A stretch of DNA of 51,205 nucleotides from Betaproteobacteria bacterium (GTDB lineage Bacteria > Pseudomonadota > Gammaproteobacteria > Burkholderiales > Casimicrobiaceae), in the NCBI GenBank assembly GCA_005882995.1, contig VBCY01000050.1, forward strand, positions 1 through 51,205. The letters run 5' to 3'. The notes beneath the pieces are model-generated. The model was not told the origin of the DNA. It searched no databases and saw only the letters and a program-made list of their open reading frames with translations. Below are positions 43,684-51,205 of this stretch, one piece after another (the first letter of the stretch is position 1; the number at the start of each line of letters is the position of its first letter). A program made the position numbers and the translations under genes.

Positions 43684-45330
43684 GTGGTCCTTCTATTTTT
43701 ACAGGGTTTGCGACGCGTGGAAAATGAGAAGGCGTTATGCTATTGGATTCCGGTTTCGCCTTCGGTCGGTAGCTTTTACGCCTCGCTTGTGAGCACGTCT
43801 CCCCGTTCGCCCGGCCGGCGCAAATCGCCGGCAAGGGTCGAGCAACCATCGCTGTTCGAGTTTCTGATCCTGTCGATGCTGCTGCATCTTCTGGTCATTG
43901 TGCTCTTTGGCAATCCTGGCGGAAGCAGTTTGCGTCGCGACGAAGAGTCATGGAACCCCTTGGACATCAGACTGCGGCAGCCGAATTCAGAACCGGGGAC
44001 CGGCTTTCGCCGGGCTCCTGGCGCTGAAACGACCGCGCCGGGTTCTGCGCTCCTGCCGCGGACAGGCGCTGCTCCCTCGACACCGTCCACTACGCCGGGC
44101 ACACAGCAGCCCTCCGCTGCTCCAGCGCCCCCCGAGCCCCAAGCGGAGCGCCCGGAGGCCTTCCCTGAAGCACCCCCGGCCGCGCCTCCGGAGAAGGAGG
44201 CCACGCCTCGCGCACCTTCACCGCCGCGGGAAGCCAAGCCTGGACTCAACCTTGAGGCGCCGCAGGAAATTGACCGGAGTTTCGCCGTTGAGCCTCCCTT
44301 GCGACGACTCGCTCCGCCCACACTCGAAAGCCCGCTGACGACGCCCGCGGAATTGGCGCCGCATGAAGCGCCCATATCGCCTGCCGTTCCGCTCGGGCGC
44401 ATCACTCCTGCGCTGACGCAACGCGAGCTCGCGCCGCCACTCGAGCTCATCCCTAGAGAGGCCCCCGTAACGCCGGCTGCCCCCGTTGAACGGATGGTCG
44501 CGCCGAGATTCGAGCCGGAGATTGCCGCGCCCGCCGAATTGACGCCGCGAGAGCTTCCTTCGCCTGCAGCACCGATCGAGCGCATCGCGCCGAGGGCGGA
44601 ACGCAGGCTTGCCCCGCCCGCGGAGATGGCGCCAAACGAGCTGCCCGTCGCGCCGTCTGCGCCGCCCATCGAGCGTATTGCGCCACAGAAGACCGAAACC
44701 GAACTGGTGCAGCCGGCGGAGTTGCAGCCGGCCCAAATCCCTACGCTTCCCGGAGCGCCGATCGAGCGCATCGCGCCGGCTACAGCCGCTCCGCTTGAGC
44801 GCTTCGCTCCACCGGCGGAACTGCGCGCACCCGCGCGCACAGGAAGCGAGGGCGCACCCGCCCAACGCCCATCGCCGAAGTCGGAACGAGAGACGGCTCC
44901 GGCGGCGCGGCCCGCGCCCGGCGAAAGTCTTCCTCAAGTACAGCGCGGTGCACCGTCCGGGGCGCCGGAAACGACATCGCCGGCGCCACCGCCGGAACGT
45001 TTCCACTTCGGCTCGCCAACGCCCGAGGAGGAGCTATTCAAGCCCCGGGGCAATGTCATGCCTGCGTTGGACGAGCCCGGACTGCCGCCTTATATCGATC
45101 TCGAAGGGGCACGTCGAGAGGCCGCACGCGAGGTCTTGCGAGAAGGCGCGGGTTCGCGCGGGATCCTGGCGCTGCCTGTGCCACCACCGCCGGAATACAA
45201 GTCCAGGGAGGCGCGCGCCATGGAAAAGGCGATCAAACCGGATTGCCGCACCGAATATGCCGCCCTGGGCCTGTTCGCGGTTCCTGCGCTGCTGATAAGC
45301 GCTCTCGCCGATACAGGTTGCCGCTGGTAG
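43684..45330 (+). CDS. Proline-rich, single-pass membrane protein with degenerate APIERIAP repeats
   Basis: 548 aa from the GTG at 43684; GTG 43717 is another option and the true start is unclear. One hydrophobic helix (FEFLILSMLLHLLVIVLFG, about 58-76) is followed by about 400 residues rich in Pro, Ala and Glu with repeats of about 28-32 residues built on (P/A)PIERIAP and LAPP(L/A)E: at about 260-400. The C-terminus is Cys-containing: KAIKPDCRTEYAALGLFAVPALLISALADTGCRW, which looks conserved in betaproteobacteria. The layout resembles TonB-like periplasm-spanning proteins, but no TonB C-terminal domain is seen. Function unknown. Divergent from the HtrA-like gene. Confidence 0.7.
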   Translation: MVLLFLQGLRRVENEKALCYWIPVSPSVGSFYASLVSTSPRSPGRRKSPARVEQPSLFEFLILSMLLHLLVIVLFGNPGGSSLRRDEESWNPLDIRLRQPNSEPGTGFRRAPGAETTAPGSALLPRTGAAPSTPSTTPGTQQPSAAPAPPEPQAERPEAFPEAPPAAPPEKEATPRAPSPPREAKPGLNLEAPQEIDRSFAVEPPLRRLAPPTLESPLTTPAELAPHEAPISPAVPLGRITPALTQRELAPPLELIPREAPVTPAAPVERMVAPRFEPEIAAPAELTPRELPSPAAPIERIAPRAERRLAPPAEMAPNELPVAPSAPPIERIAPQKTETELVQPAELQPAQIPTLPGAPIERIAPATAAPLERFAPPAELRAPARTGSEGAPAQRPSPKSERETAPAARPAPGESLPQVQRGAPSGAPETTSPAPPPERFHFGSPTPEEELFKPRGNVMPALDEPGLPPYIDLEGARREAAREVLREGAGSRGILALPVPPPPEYKSREARAMEKAIKPDCRTEYAALGLFAVPALLISALADTGCRW

Positions 45331-45351
45331 CTGGGATTTAACGCTACGGGC

Positions 45352-46497
45352 CTATGCGAGCGCCTGCTCGATATCGGCGATTAAATCGTCGACATGCTCA
45401 ACGCCGATGGATAGGCGCACGAGATCCGGCGGGCAGAGCGTGCCCGGGCCCTCGACGCTCGCGCGATGCTCGGCGAGGCTCTCGACCGATCCCAACGAAG
45501 TGGCGCGCTTGAAGACGCGCAGCTTCGCCGCAAAGGATTTCGCCGCGTCCTCGCCGACTTTCAGGCGCAGCGACATCATCCCGCCGAAAGCGCCATGCAT
45601 CTGCCTGGCGGCGATTGCGTGCCCCGGATGTGTCTTTAGTCCCGGATACAGGACATCCAAAAGCTTCGGGTGCCCGTGGAAATGCTGTGCAATGGCTTGA
45701 GCGTTGGCGCAAGCCGCTCCGACCCGCAGGTGCAGCGTGCGCATCCCGCGCAAAAGGAGCCACGCCTCCATCGGACCGAGCACCGCGCCGCCGCTGGCCC
45801 GCACATAGCGGATGCGTTGCCACAGCTTATCGTCGCTGGCGGTCGCCAGAACACCCGCGATTACGTCGGAGTGACCGTTCAGATACTTGGTCGCCGAATG
45901 CATCACGATATGTGCGCCGAGCTCCAACGGACGCGTGATGAGCGGAGTTGCCGCCGTGGAATCAACGGCGACGAGCGCGCCGACTTCACGCGCAATGGCG
46001 GCCGCGGCCGCGATATCCGTGATCTCCCATGTGGGATTCGCCGGTGTCTCGATCCAGATCAATCTCGGCTGTCGCGATCGCGTCTTCGCGGCAAGATCGT
46101 CGACGGAAGCGTTATCGTAGAAGTCGACGGCAAGCCCCCACGGCGCGGCGTATTCAAGCAACCATTTGCGCAACGCCCAGTACATGTAGCGCGGAGCAAG
46201 AACACCATCACCCGGGGCGAGCGCCTGGAACACAGCGCCGGCGGCCGATTGTCCCGACGAGAAAAGCAGCGCTGACGCAGCGCCTTCCAACGAAGCAACG
46301 AGCGCCTCGGCCTGATCGTAGCTGGGATTATCTGCGCGCGAATAGGTGCGACCGCCCGGAAATGCTCCGTCGGCTGCACGTTCATAAGTCGTCGAAACGT
46401 GGATCGGTGGGACGACGTCGCGATACGGAAGGGCGACTCGGCCCATTCCTTGGGCAGCCAGCGTCTGGCGATGCAATTCAGGGGGCTCGATTGGCAT
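45352..46497 (-). CDS. Cys/Met metabolism PLP-dependent enzyme (cystathionine gamma-synthase/beta-lyase type)
   Basis: 381 aa. PLP Lys in HSATKYLNGHSDVI; YSRADNPSYDQAEALVASLEGA (the YxRxxNPT-like phosphate loop); FSSGQSAAGAVFQALAPGDGVLAP; IETPANPTWEITDI; RASGGAVLGPMEAWLLLRGMRTLHLR and the final GVEHVDDLIADIEQAL. This family makes or cleaves cystathionine in methionine/cysteine metabolism; synthase versus lyase cannot be settled from sequence. Start ATG at 46497. The stop at 45352 is 21 bp from the convergent proline-rich gene. Confidence 0.93.
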   Translation of the reverse strand: MPIEPPELHRQTLAAQGMGRVALPYRDVVPPIHVSTTYERAADGAFPGGRTYSRADNPSYDQAEALVASLEGAASALLFSSGQSAAGAVFQALAPGDGVLAPRYMYWALRKWLLEYAAPWGLAVDFYDNASVDDLAAKTRSRQPRLIWIETPANPTWEITDIAAAAAIAREVGALVAVDSTAATPLITRPLELGAHIVMHSATKYLNGHSDVIAGVLATASDDKLWQRIRYVRASGGAVLGPMEAWLLLRGMRTLHLRVGAACANAQAIAQHFHGHPKLLDVLYPGLKTHPGHAIAARQMHGAFGGMMSLRLKVGEDAAKSFAAKLRVFKRATSLGSVESLAEHRASVEGPGTLCPPDLVRLSIGVEHVDDLIADIEQALA

Positions 46498-46617
46498 CGT
46501 AAATGGCGTGACGCGCAAAATAGTCACTATGCGCGCAACATCGCGGCTCGGCAATTTCCGCGCAGTCCATCAGGTTCGCCGATACCGGCATGTGCAGTTT
46601 TGGCGTAAGCTTTTTGC

Positions 46618-48027
46618 ATGAACGAAGCACAGACACTGTTCGCCGCCTTGCGCCAGTCGGCTGATTCTGAGGCGGTAGACGCCATCGAGCGGCTGGTTCA
46701 GGAAGCGCCGGATCGCCATCTTTGCCGCATCAATGCGCTCGATTTCGCTGCCAGGACAGGCATCGATGAAGAGCGCGCCATCGCCGCGTTCCTGCATGGC
46801 GCTCGACTCGGCCTGTTCGAGCTTTCGTGGAACGTGCTCTGTCCGGGCTGCGGTGGGGTGCTCGATGCGGGCGCGTCGCTGAAGAACGTACAGCAGGCGG
46901 AATACGCCTGCGCTCTATGCGCGTGCGGCTATGAGCCGACGCTCGACGAGATGGTCGAAGTCACCTTCACGGTGAGCCCGCGGCTGCGCAGGATCGGGGC
47001 GCACGACCCGTCCGGACTGTCGCCGAGCGAATATATGCGGCAGATATTCTGGAGCTCCGGCATCGACATTCCGGAGGATTCCTTCGAGCAGCTCCTGGAG
47101 GAAATAACCCTCGATCTCGTCGAGCTTCCGGCCGGCGAAAAGGCGCTGCTGTCGCTCACCTTGCCATCGGAGTTCGTGATCGTCTTCGATCCGGTAACGC
47201 ACACCGCGCAATTCATCGACGTGAAAGGCGAGCCGACCCGCGAGCGCCAGACGCTTTCCATCGTGTTCAACAAGGCGCGCGCGGCAACAACCACGGTGAC
47301 CCTGCATCCCGGACCGCTGCGGCTGACGCTGGACAATCGAACGGACATGCGCCTGGTGCCGGGCGTGTACATCGCCGGAGAGAAGATGCACGACGTGCTC
47401 GGCAAGCGGAAAGCGTTCCTCACCGCCAAGCGGCTGCTCAGCAACCAGACCTTCCGCGAGATCTACCGCACCAGCACGCTCGATGTCGATCAGCGGTTGA
47501 AAATCACCAGCCTCACCTTCCTGTTCACCGATCTCAAAGGTTCGACCGATCTCTACGAGCGCGTCGGCGACCTGGTTGCCTTTGACATCGTCAGAGAGCA
47601 CTTTCGCGTTTTGCACGAAATCATCGCGGCGGAATCGGGCGCCGTGGTCAAGACCATCGGCGATGCAGTGATGGCCACCTTCCCTACTCCCGATAAGGCG
47701 CTTGCAGCGGCTCTGCGCATTCGAGACGCGATGCACTCGCTCAACTCGCAGCGTCAAAATGAAGATCTGCTCCTCAAGATCGGCATCCATGAAGGTCCGT
47801 GTCTTGCCGTCACTTTCAACGATCGGCAGGACTATTTTGGCCAAACCGTGAACATCGCTTCCCGCGTGCAGGGTCTCGCCGTGTCGCGCTCGATTCTTGC
47901 GACCGGCGCGGTGGTCGACCATCCTACGGCGTTAGCGCTGCTGCAGAACGATGGCATCAAACCGACGGCGCGGCGTCTGCCGGTTCGCGGCATCGCCGAG
48001 GAGCTTTCGGTCTACGAAATTCCCTGA
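46618..48027 (+). CDS. Class III adenylate/guanylate cyclase with a Cys-rich N-terminal module (DUF5939-like)
   Basis: 469 aa. The N-terminal 270 residues carry a helical stretch, then CPGCGG...CALCACG, a plausible zinc ribbon (about 78-107), in a FLHGARLGLFELSWNVLCPGCGG context like DUF5939. The cyclase domain (about 295-469) has TFLFTDLKGSTDLYERVGD with metal Asp305, IGDAVMATFPTP with Asp349, and a substrate-region NIASRVQGLA, so it is probably active. It makes cAMP (or cGMP). No membrane segment is seen. The two Crp/Fnr proteins encoded in this window are possible receivers. Starts 120 bp from the divergent PLP gene. Confidence 0.88.
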   Translation: MNEAQTLFAALRQSADSEAVDAIERLVQEAPDRHLCRINALDFAARTGIDEERAIAAFLHGARLGLFELSWNVLCPGCGGVLDAGASLKNVQQAEYACALCACGYEPTLDEMVEVTFTVSPRLRRIGAHDPSGLSPSEYMRQIFWSSGIDIPEDSFEQLLEEITLDLVELPAGEKALLSLTLPSEFVIVFDPVTHTAQFIDVKGEPTRERQTLSIVFNKARAATTTVTLHPGPLRLTLDNRTDMRLVPGVYIAGEKMHDVLGKRKAFLTAKRLLSNQTFREIYRTSTLDVDQRLKITSLTFLFTDLKGSTDLYERVGDLVAFDIVREHFRVLHEIIAAESGAVVKTIGDAVMATFPTPDKALAAALRIRDAMHSLNSQRQNEDLLLKIGIHEGPCLAVTFNDRQDYFGQTVNIASRVQGLAVSRSILATGAVVDHPTALALLQNDGIKPTARRLPVRGIAEELSVYEIP

Positions 48028-48058
48028 CCGATCGCCGATCAGTCGGCTCCGGGCCCGT

Positions 48059-48910
48059 TCAATCGAGATACGCCGGGAAAGCCGGGAGCGCCTTGAAGTC
48101 CACGGGATCGTGCTGGACGACCAGCCGTCCTTTGGTGTTGGCCAGTATCTTTTCGACCCGGTCGATTGATGCCAGTGTGTCGGCGCGCTCGTAGTTGAAG
48201 GCGGGCACGCGCCGGTACTTCCGGTTGTCGCGCGTGTGATAAAGATCGCCCGACAGGATCACGACGCCCGTTTTTTTAAGCTTGATCTCAAGGACCTGGT
48301 GTCCGGGGGTGTGCCCCGGCGCCTTGAGTATCATCACGCTGCCGTCGCCGAAGACGTCGTAGTCATTGTCGATCATCTGGGTGCTGGCGGTTTTGTAGCC
48401 GCTGAATGTACTCGCATCGACGCCGAAGGGCGCAGGATCTCCAAGCGCCCAGGCGAGCTCCGCTTTGTTGATGATCCACGTCGACCCTGTGAACAGGTTG
48501 GCATTGCCGCTGTGGTCGAAGTGAAAGTGAGAGAACGCGACTGCCGACACGTCGGTCGTCGATACACCGAACGCCTTCAACTGCTCGGCCAGCGTGACCC
48601 GCACGCTCATATGGAAGCCGCCGGGCAGATCCGTGCCCTCTTTTTTATCCGCAAACTTGTCGCCCAGCCCGGTGTCCCAGAGGAGAGTGCCTTTGGGATG
48701 ACGAATAACAAAACAAGGGACAACGAGGGCGCCCGGCTTCCCATCGTATTCTCCGGTATCCGAAAAGATGCCCATGTTCTTGAAATCGACGCGGCCACAG
48801 TCGAGCGTGTACAGACGGATTGATCTGATCTCGTCCACGGCCATCGCCGGCGTGGCAATGACGGCGAGCAGTACGAGGCTTGATATGCTCAAGGCAATCT
48901 TGAGGACCAT
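48059..48910 (-). CDS. Exported MBL-fold hydrolase, N-acyl homoserine lactonase-like
   Basis: 283 aa. Signal peptide about 1-25 (ALSISSLVLLAVIATPAMA). MBL motif SHFHFDHSGNA (H-x-H-x-D-H), then APGHTPGHQVLEI and LSGDLYHTRDN, and VVQHDPVDF with the last His. AiiA-type lactonases and related quorum-quenching hydrolases have this arrangement, but the substrate is unproven. ATG at 48910 has GGAG 6-9 bp upstream; longer starts at 48952 or 49039 would disrupt the signal peptide. Convergent with the cyclase gene. Confidence 0.85.
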   Translation of the reverse strand: MVLKIALSISSLVLLAVIATPAMAVDEIRSIRLYTLDCGRVDFKNMGIFSDTGEYDGKPGALVVPCFVIRHPKGTLLWDTGLGDKFADKKEGTDLPGGFHMSVRVTLAEQLKAFGVSTTDVSAVAFSHFHFDHSGNANLFTGSTWIINKAELAWALGDPAPFGVDASTFSGYKTASTQMIDNDYDVFGDGSVMILKAPGHTPGHQVLEIKLKKTGVVILSGDLYHTRDNRKYRRVPAFNYERADTLASIDRVEKILANTKGRLVVQHDPVDFKALPAFPAYLD

Positions 48911-48950
48911 CGACAACTCCTGATCGCGAAAGACCGGCATCTCGTTTTCC

Positions 48951-49676
48951 ATGTTACAGGAGCCGCATCCCTTCTTCACAATCGGGCACTCGACCCGGCC
49001 CTTCGCGACTTTCGTGGATCTGCTGAGATGCGAAGGCATCCGGCTTGTTGTGGACGTGCGAACCGTGCCAAGGTCACGCAGGAATCCTCAGTACAACGGC
49101 GACGCGCTTGCCGAGTCGCTGGCTCCCTACGATATCGCGCGAGAGCACATCGCCGCGCTGGGGGGCTTGCGGGGACGCCAATCCGGCGTGCCGCCGAACA
49201 TCAATGGGTTCTGGAAGAACAACAGTTTCCACAATTACGCCGACTACGCCATGAGCGGAGAGTTTCGCGCCGGCCTTGCTCGTCTGTGTGATCTCGGGCG
49301 GGCGACGCCCTGCGCCATCATGTGTGCAGAAGCGCTGTGGTGGCAATGCCATCGGCGAATCATTGCAGACTACCTGCTCGCCGAAGGCGAGACCGTGTTT
49401 CACATTCTCGGGCCGGAGCACATTGAACCGGCACTCATGACACCCGCCGCGAAACTCGAATCGGACCGAACTTGCGTCCCCGCGCAACGCCATCCGAACG
49501 CCGTGAAGATGTCGTGGCCAGGAGCCTGTCGCTTCAATTCCACATGGCGCGGATCCTCGACGCGACATCGACCAACCGCTTGGGCTCGGACGTCTGCCCG
49601 CAATCCGCGCGCGCTTGCTCCTCCGCTCGCGGCCACACGCACGACTCGAAGCAGTCGACAATCGCCTCGGGTATGA
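48951..49676 (+). CDS. DUF488 family protein with an unusual C-terminal extension
   Basis: 241 aa. DUF488 core about 1-165: FTIGHSTRPFATFVDLLRCEGI, VDVRTVPRSRRNPQYN, YDIAREHIAALGGLRGR, FWKNNSFHNYADYAMSGEF, CAIMCAEALWWQCHRRIIADYLL and HILGPEHIEPALMTP. Homologues end around here with a LxYP-type tail; this one continues about 70 residues (CVPAQRHPNAVKMSW...) that are Arg/Ser/Thr-rich and overlap the opposite-strand UvrD gene by 143 bp. The tail is likely not conserved protein, perhaps read-through after a lost stop or a frameshift near 49470-49480. Function unknown. Confidence 0.8.
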   Translation: MLQEPHPFFTIGHSTRPFATFVDLLRCEGIRLVVDVRTVPRSRRNPQYNGDALAESLAPYDIAREHIAALGGLRGRQSGVPPNINGFWKNNSFHNYADYAMSGEFRAGLARLCDLGRATPCAIMCAEALWWQCHRRIIADYLLAEGETVFHILGPEHIEPALMTPAAKLESDRTCVPAQRHPNAVKMSWPGACRFNSTWRGSSTRHRPTAWARTSARNPRALAPPLAATRTTRSSRQSPRV

Positions 49677-51205
49677 AGCGACTCCGCGACGCGTAGACGT
49701 GCCGGTCGCCGTTGGCAGCCTGCGAGTGAACGTAAAAACGTTGCGGCACGATCAGATACAAATGATCCTTGGCACGCGTCATGGCGACGTAGAGCAGCCG
49801 CCGCTCCTCGTCGATTTCTTCGTTGGTCCCCGCCCCCATGTCGGACGGGATACAGCCGTCGACGACGTTCAAGATGTGCACGACCTTCCACTCCTGACCC
49901 TTGGCCGAATGAATCGTCGACAGGATGAGATAGTCGTCGTCCCGTTGAGGCGGACCCGCCTCATCGCTCGTCGCAGCCGGTGGATCGAGGGCGAGCTCGG
50001 TGAGAAAACGCTCACGCGACGGGTACGTCGCGGCGATCTGCTGCAGTTGTGCGATGTCCCGTTGCCGCACAAACGCGTCCTCGTAGATGCGCGCCAGGTG
50101 CGGCGCATACCACTTCGCGACGAGTTCCATTTCCGCCGGCCACGCGGACTTCACCTGGCGCAACTGCGTGAAGACGTCAACGAACGCTGACCAGTCCTCT
50201 ACAATCGCCGGGGCCACTGAAAAGTCACGCATCGCCGCCGCCGGCGCGGGACTCGCCGCCACGGCGTCGACCAGCCGGGTCGCGGTCGACGGCCCGATGC
50301 CGGGCAGGAGACAGGCCGCGCGAAAGCCCGCCATTCGGCTCAACGGATTCTCAGCCCAGCGCAGAACGCACAAGACATCCTTGACGTGGGCGGCTTCGAG
50401 AAATTTGAGCCCGCCGTATTTGACAAAGGGAATGTCGCGCCGGGAAAGCTCGAGCTCGAGTTGCGCGCTGTGGTTGGAGCTTCGAAACAGCACAGCCTGC
50501 GATTTGAGTGCAATGCCGGATTCGCGAAATTCGAGGATCCGATCGGCGACAAAGCGCGCCTGGTCGGATTCGTCACGAACCGCAACGAGTTGCGGCTTTT
50601 GCGCCGACTTGCGCTCGCTACGGAGGTTTTTGCTGAAACGCTCGCGCGCGAGTGCAATCACTGCGTTGGATGCCTCCAGGATCGGCTGAGTCGAGCGATA
50701 GTTGCGATCAAGCGTGACCAGTTCCGCCTTCTGCAGAAACTGAGCCGGAAAGTCGAGAATATTGCGCACGGTCGCGGCGCGGAAGGAATAGATCGATTGG
50801 GCGTCGTCGCCGACCACCGTCACGCCTCTGCCGTCGGGCTTCAGTGCGAGCAGTATTTGCGCCTGCAAGCGATTGGTGTCCTGGTATTCGTCGACGAGCA
50901 CATGATCGAAACGCGCTCCCATTTCGGCAGCAAGCGCCGGTTCGCCCATCGCGTGGGCCCAGTACAGGAGCAGATCGTCGTAGTCGAGAACGTTCTCACT
51001 CTGCTTCGACGCCGTGTACGCTGCGAACAGCCGCTTGAGCTCGCCTTCCCATGGCACGCACCACGGGAAGACGCTCTTGAGAAGCTCGTCGAGCGGCGCT
51101 TGCGCGTTGATTGCGCGAGAGTAGATGGCGACGCAGGTGCCTTTGCCCGGAAAGCGACTCTTGGTCGAGGAAAGGCCCAGTTCGTGACGAACAATCGCCA
51201 ACAAG
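49534..51205 (-). CDS. UvrD/Rep-family ATP-dependent DNA helicase, 5' part beyond the window
   Basis: C-terminal 556 residues of a superfamily 1 DNA helicase. Motif II VLVDEYQDTN, motif III VVGDDAQSIYSFRAA, motif IV NYRST, motif V STIHSAKGQEWKVVHI and motif VI RRLLYVAMTRAKDHLYL are all visible. Walker A and motif Ia must lie right of the edge, since the frame is open at base 51204 and the putative start there is only a TTG within the gene. It unwinds DNA 3'-5' in repair or replication restart; which member (UvrD or Rep-like) is not clear. Stop at 49534. Confidence 0.95.
   Translation of the reverse strand, partial: LLAIVRHELGLSSTKSRFPGKGTCVAIYSRAINAQAPLDELLKSVFPWCVPWEGELKRLFAAYTASKQSENVLDYDDLLLYWAHAMGEPALAAEMGARFDHVLVDEYQDTNRLQAQILLALKPDGRGVTVVGDDAQSIYSFRAATVRNILDFPAQFLQKAELVTLDRNYRSTQPILEASNAVIALARERFSKNLRSERKSAQKPQLVAVRDESDQARFVADRILEFRESGIALKSQAVLFRSSNHSAQLELELSRRDIPFVKYGGLKFLEAAHVKDVLCVLRWAENPLSRMAGFRAACLLPGIGPSTATRLVDAVAASPAPAAAMRDFSVAPAIVEDWSAFVDVFTQLRQVKSAWPAEMELVAKWYAPHLARIYEDAFVRQRDIAQLQQIAATYPSRERFLTELALDPPAATSDEAGPPQRDDDYLILSTIHSAKGQEWKVVHILNVVDGCIPSDMGAGTNEEIDEERRLLYVAMTRAKDHLYLIVPQRFYVHSQAANGDRHVYASRSRFIPEAIVDCFESCVWPRAEEQARADCGQTSEPKRLVDVASRIRAMWN

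Noticed and set aside
43776-44840. 354-codon minus-strand frame, Gly/Ser/Arg-rich
   Set aside because: Antisense of the proline-rich repeat gene; low-complexity GC-rich coding leaves the opposite frame open.

Overview
The window looks like a GC-rich betaproteobacterial chromosome (Burkholderiales-like). Supporting this are a TctDE/QseBC-type two-component pair, a tripartite-tricarboxylate (Bug/TctC) receptor, a Liv-type ABC cluster flanked by two acyl-CoA ligases, a THI-box before thiC, and several dispersed GC-rich palindromes typical of such genomes. Both edges cut genes: an MBL-fold hydrolase on the left and a UvrD-type helicase on the right. No phage, IS transposase, CRISPR array, rRNA or tRNA was seen. 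All family names are from reading the translations; no database search was run.

Layout. 1-7.1 kb: MBL hydrolase, PAP2 phosphatase, sensor kinase/response regulator pair, a secreted protein with NBR1-type Ig domains and two C-terminal ~120-residue repeats, a truncated GNAT remnant, a short family I pyrophosphatase and a Tat-type ABC_sub_bind protein. 7.2-10.3 kb: TPP riboswitch with thiC, then a DUF72 protein. 10.3-15.0 kb (minus strand): NYN/LOTUS protein, c-type cytochrome with an oxidoreductase-like N-terminus, the AmmeMemoRadiSam triad (AmrB, AmrA, AmrS) and a DUF2784 membrane protein, closely packed or overlapping. 15.2-19.2 kb: Fe(III)-type ABC importer (binding protein, fused double permease, ATPase). 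19.4-21.2 kb: uppP and an EamA transporter. 21.2-24.6 kb: M28 peptidase, succinate-semialdehyde dehydrogenase, Crp/Fnr regulator.

24.7-38.9 kb is a branched-chain-type ABC uptake and CoA-activation cluster on the minus strand (acyl-CoA synthetase, livG, livH, livM, livK, livF, PaaK-like ligase). It is interrupted between livM and livK by about 5.6 kb carrying DUF6351, a tannase/feruloyl esterase-family protein and a Crp/Fnr regulator. 38.9-43.6 kb continues on the minus strand with a TctC receptor, a 3-hydroxyisobutyrate dehydrogenase-like enzyme, a SnoaL-like protein, an M24-fold protein and an HtrA-like protein whose catalytic triad is gone. 43.7-51.2 kb: proline-rich membrane protein, Cys/Met PLP enzyme, class III cyclase, MBL lactonase-like protein, DUF488 protein and UvrD helicase.

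The most notable signals are breakages inside conserved genes. The iron ABC ATPase lacks about 20 residues including its H-loop. livH and tctC each lose a short internal segment and change frame. uppP has no ATG, GTG or TTG where it must start. A palindromic element sits on the livM start codon. These could be real decay or assembly error, and reads across the junctions would decide.
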